Both the position numbers and the translations under genes were made by a program. From Chara braunii (taxonomy: Eukaryota; Streptophyta; Charophyceae; Charales; Characeae), in contig BFEA01000383.1 in the NCBI GenBank assembly GCA_003427395.1, positions 23,276-48,823 on the forward strand: a stretch of 25,548 nucleotides of DNA. Reading direction: 5' to 3'. Of the stretch, positions 25,219 through 25,548 are shown piece after piece (the stretch's first letter is position 1; every line of letters begins with the position of its first letter). The notes under the pieces were generated by a model. The model saw only the letters and a list, made by a program, of their open reading frames with translations. It was not told where the DNA came from and did no database searches.

Positions 25219-25548
25219 ATGAACCTGCCGCCCTGGACCTAGGCCAAAGTGATATACCGGCCTGGGTCCAGTAGCGGAATAACCTGGTACCGGACCAGGG
25301 TCAGGCTGGCGGCCTGAAACTGGTCTGGCCTCACTGCCGGGCCGGAGGGATACCGCTCCACGATCCTCGGACCTGTGAATGGATCCAGAGATACATCAAA
25401 ACACGCTATCCGCTGAAAGAGCGGGAACCCAAAAGGAACGGCCAAAGAAAAATAATCCTAAATGCGGAGCAAACTCCATGCAGGAAAAAGGGATGCAATG
25501 CAGACTAAGCCTCAAGCCTAATCTATAAACAATGTCTGGTCTGAGTCG
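25219..25548. other. Gene-free window end
   Basis: A GAATGAAC/GAATGAAT mini-repeat (about 25196-25222) is followed by CCGG- and CCTGG-rich sequence (25226-25370) and then A-rich sequence. No gene or element end is recognised. Confidence 0.4.

Noticed and set aside
1-25548. A host gene, defence system or other multi-gene operon
   Set aside because: Every recognisable coding segment belongs to decayed LTR retrotransposons. Remaining long frames lack motifs or overlap repeats.

Overview
The window looks like repeat-dense nuclear DNA of a plant or green alga. The reasons are decayed Ty3/gypsy retrotransposons with a chromodomain-like integrase tail, a primer site resembling the initiator tRNA-Met type, satellites with 26, 33, 123 and 162 bp periods, long AG microsatellites and isolated N bases. 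The style of the gag protein (acidic N-terminus, RQRERQQQ-type basic stretch, Q/A-rich linker) reminds me of retroelement proteins of the charophyte Chara; that is recall, not a search result. I found no intact host gene, no rRNA or tRNA gene, and no bacterial-type system.

Layout. 1-547 holds no gene and ends in a polypurine tract that abuts a probable 3' LTR (from 547, right edge unresolved, holding a broken AG microsatellite). 1500-4970 is non-coding, with short direct repeats, hairpins and a foldback element (3341-3470). 4971-5972 is a solo LTR. 6808-10774 is a minus-strand Ty3/gypsy element with two direct LTR copies and a heavily deleted pol (protease without active site, RT without palm, RNase H, integrase), interrupted by a MITE-like insertion at 8872-9397. 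12001-14940 is a second minus-strand Ty3/gypsy element: LTR, adjacent polypurine tract, then chromodomain-like tail, integrase and RNase H, truncated upstream. 15361-18200 is nested satellite DNA. 18200-19760 has a hairpin cluster and otherwise nothing I recognise. 20519-21360 carries 33-bp and 123-bp tandem repeats. 21598-25218 is the 5' part of a plus-strand Ty3/gypsy element: LTR, primer-binding site, long leader and frameshifted gag, ending at an AG microsatellite.

None of the coding remnants is intact, so nothing here is likely to act as a working gene set. The LTRs at 4971, 12001 and 21598 are related (the first two close, the third diverged). They share two positioned palindromes: inverted-repeat arms framing the TATA box, and a GGCGC-NNN-GCGCC mini-hairpin about 200 nt from the U5 end. 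The separate LTR at 547 also has arms around its TATA box. These, the odd 43-bp duplication around the MITE-like insertion, and the alternating-dimer satellites are the observations most worth following. I found no convincing new multi-gene system.
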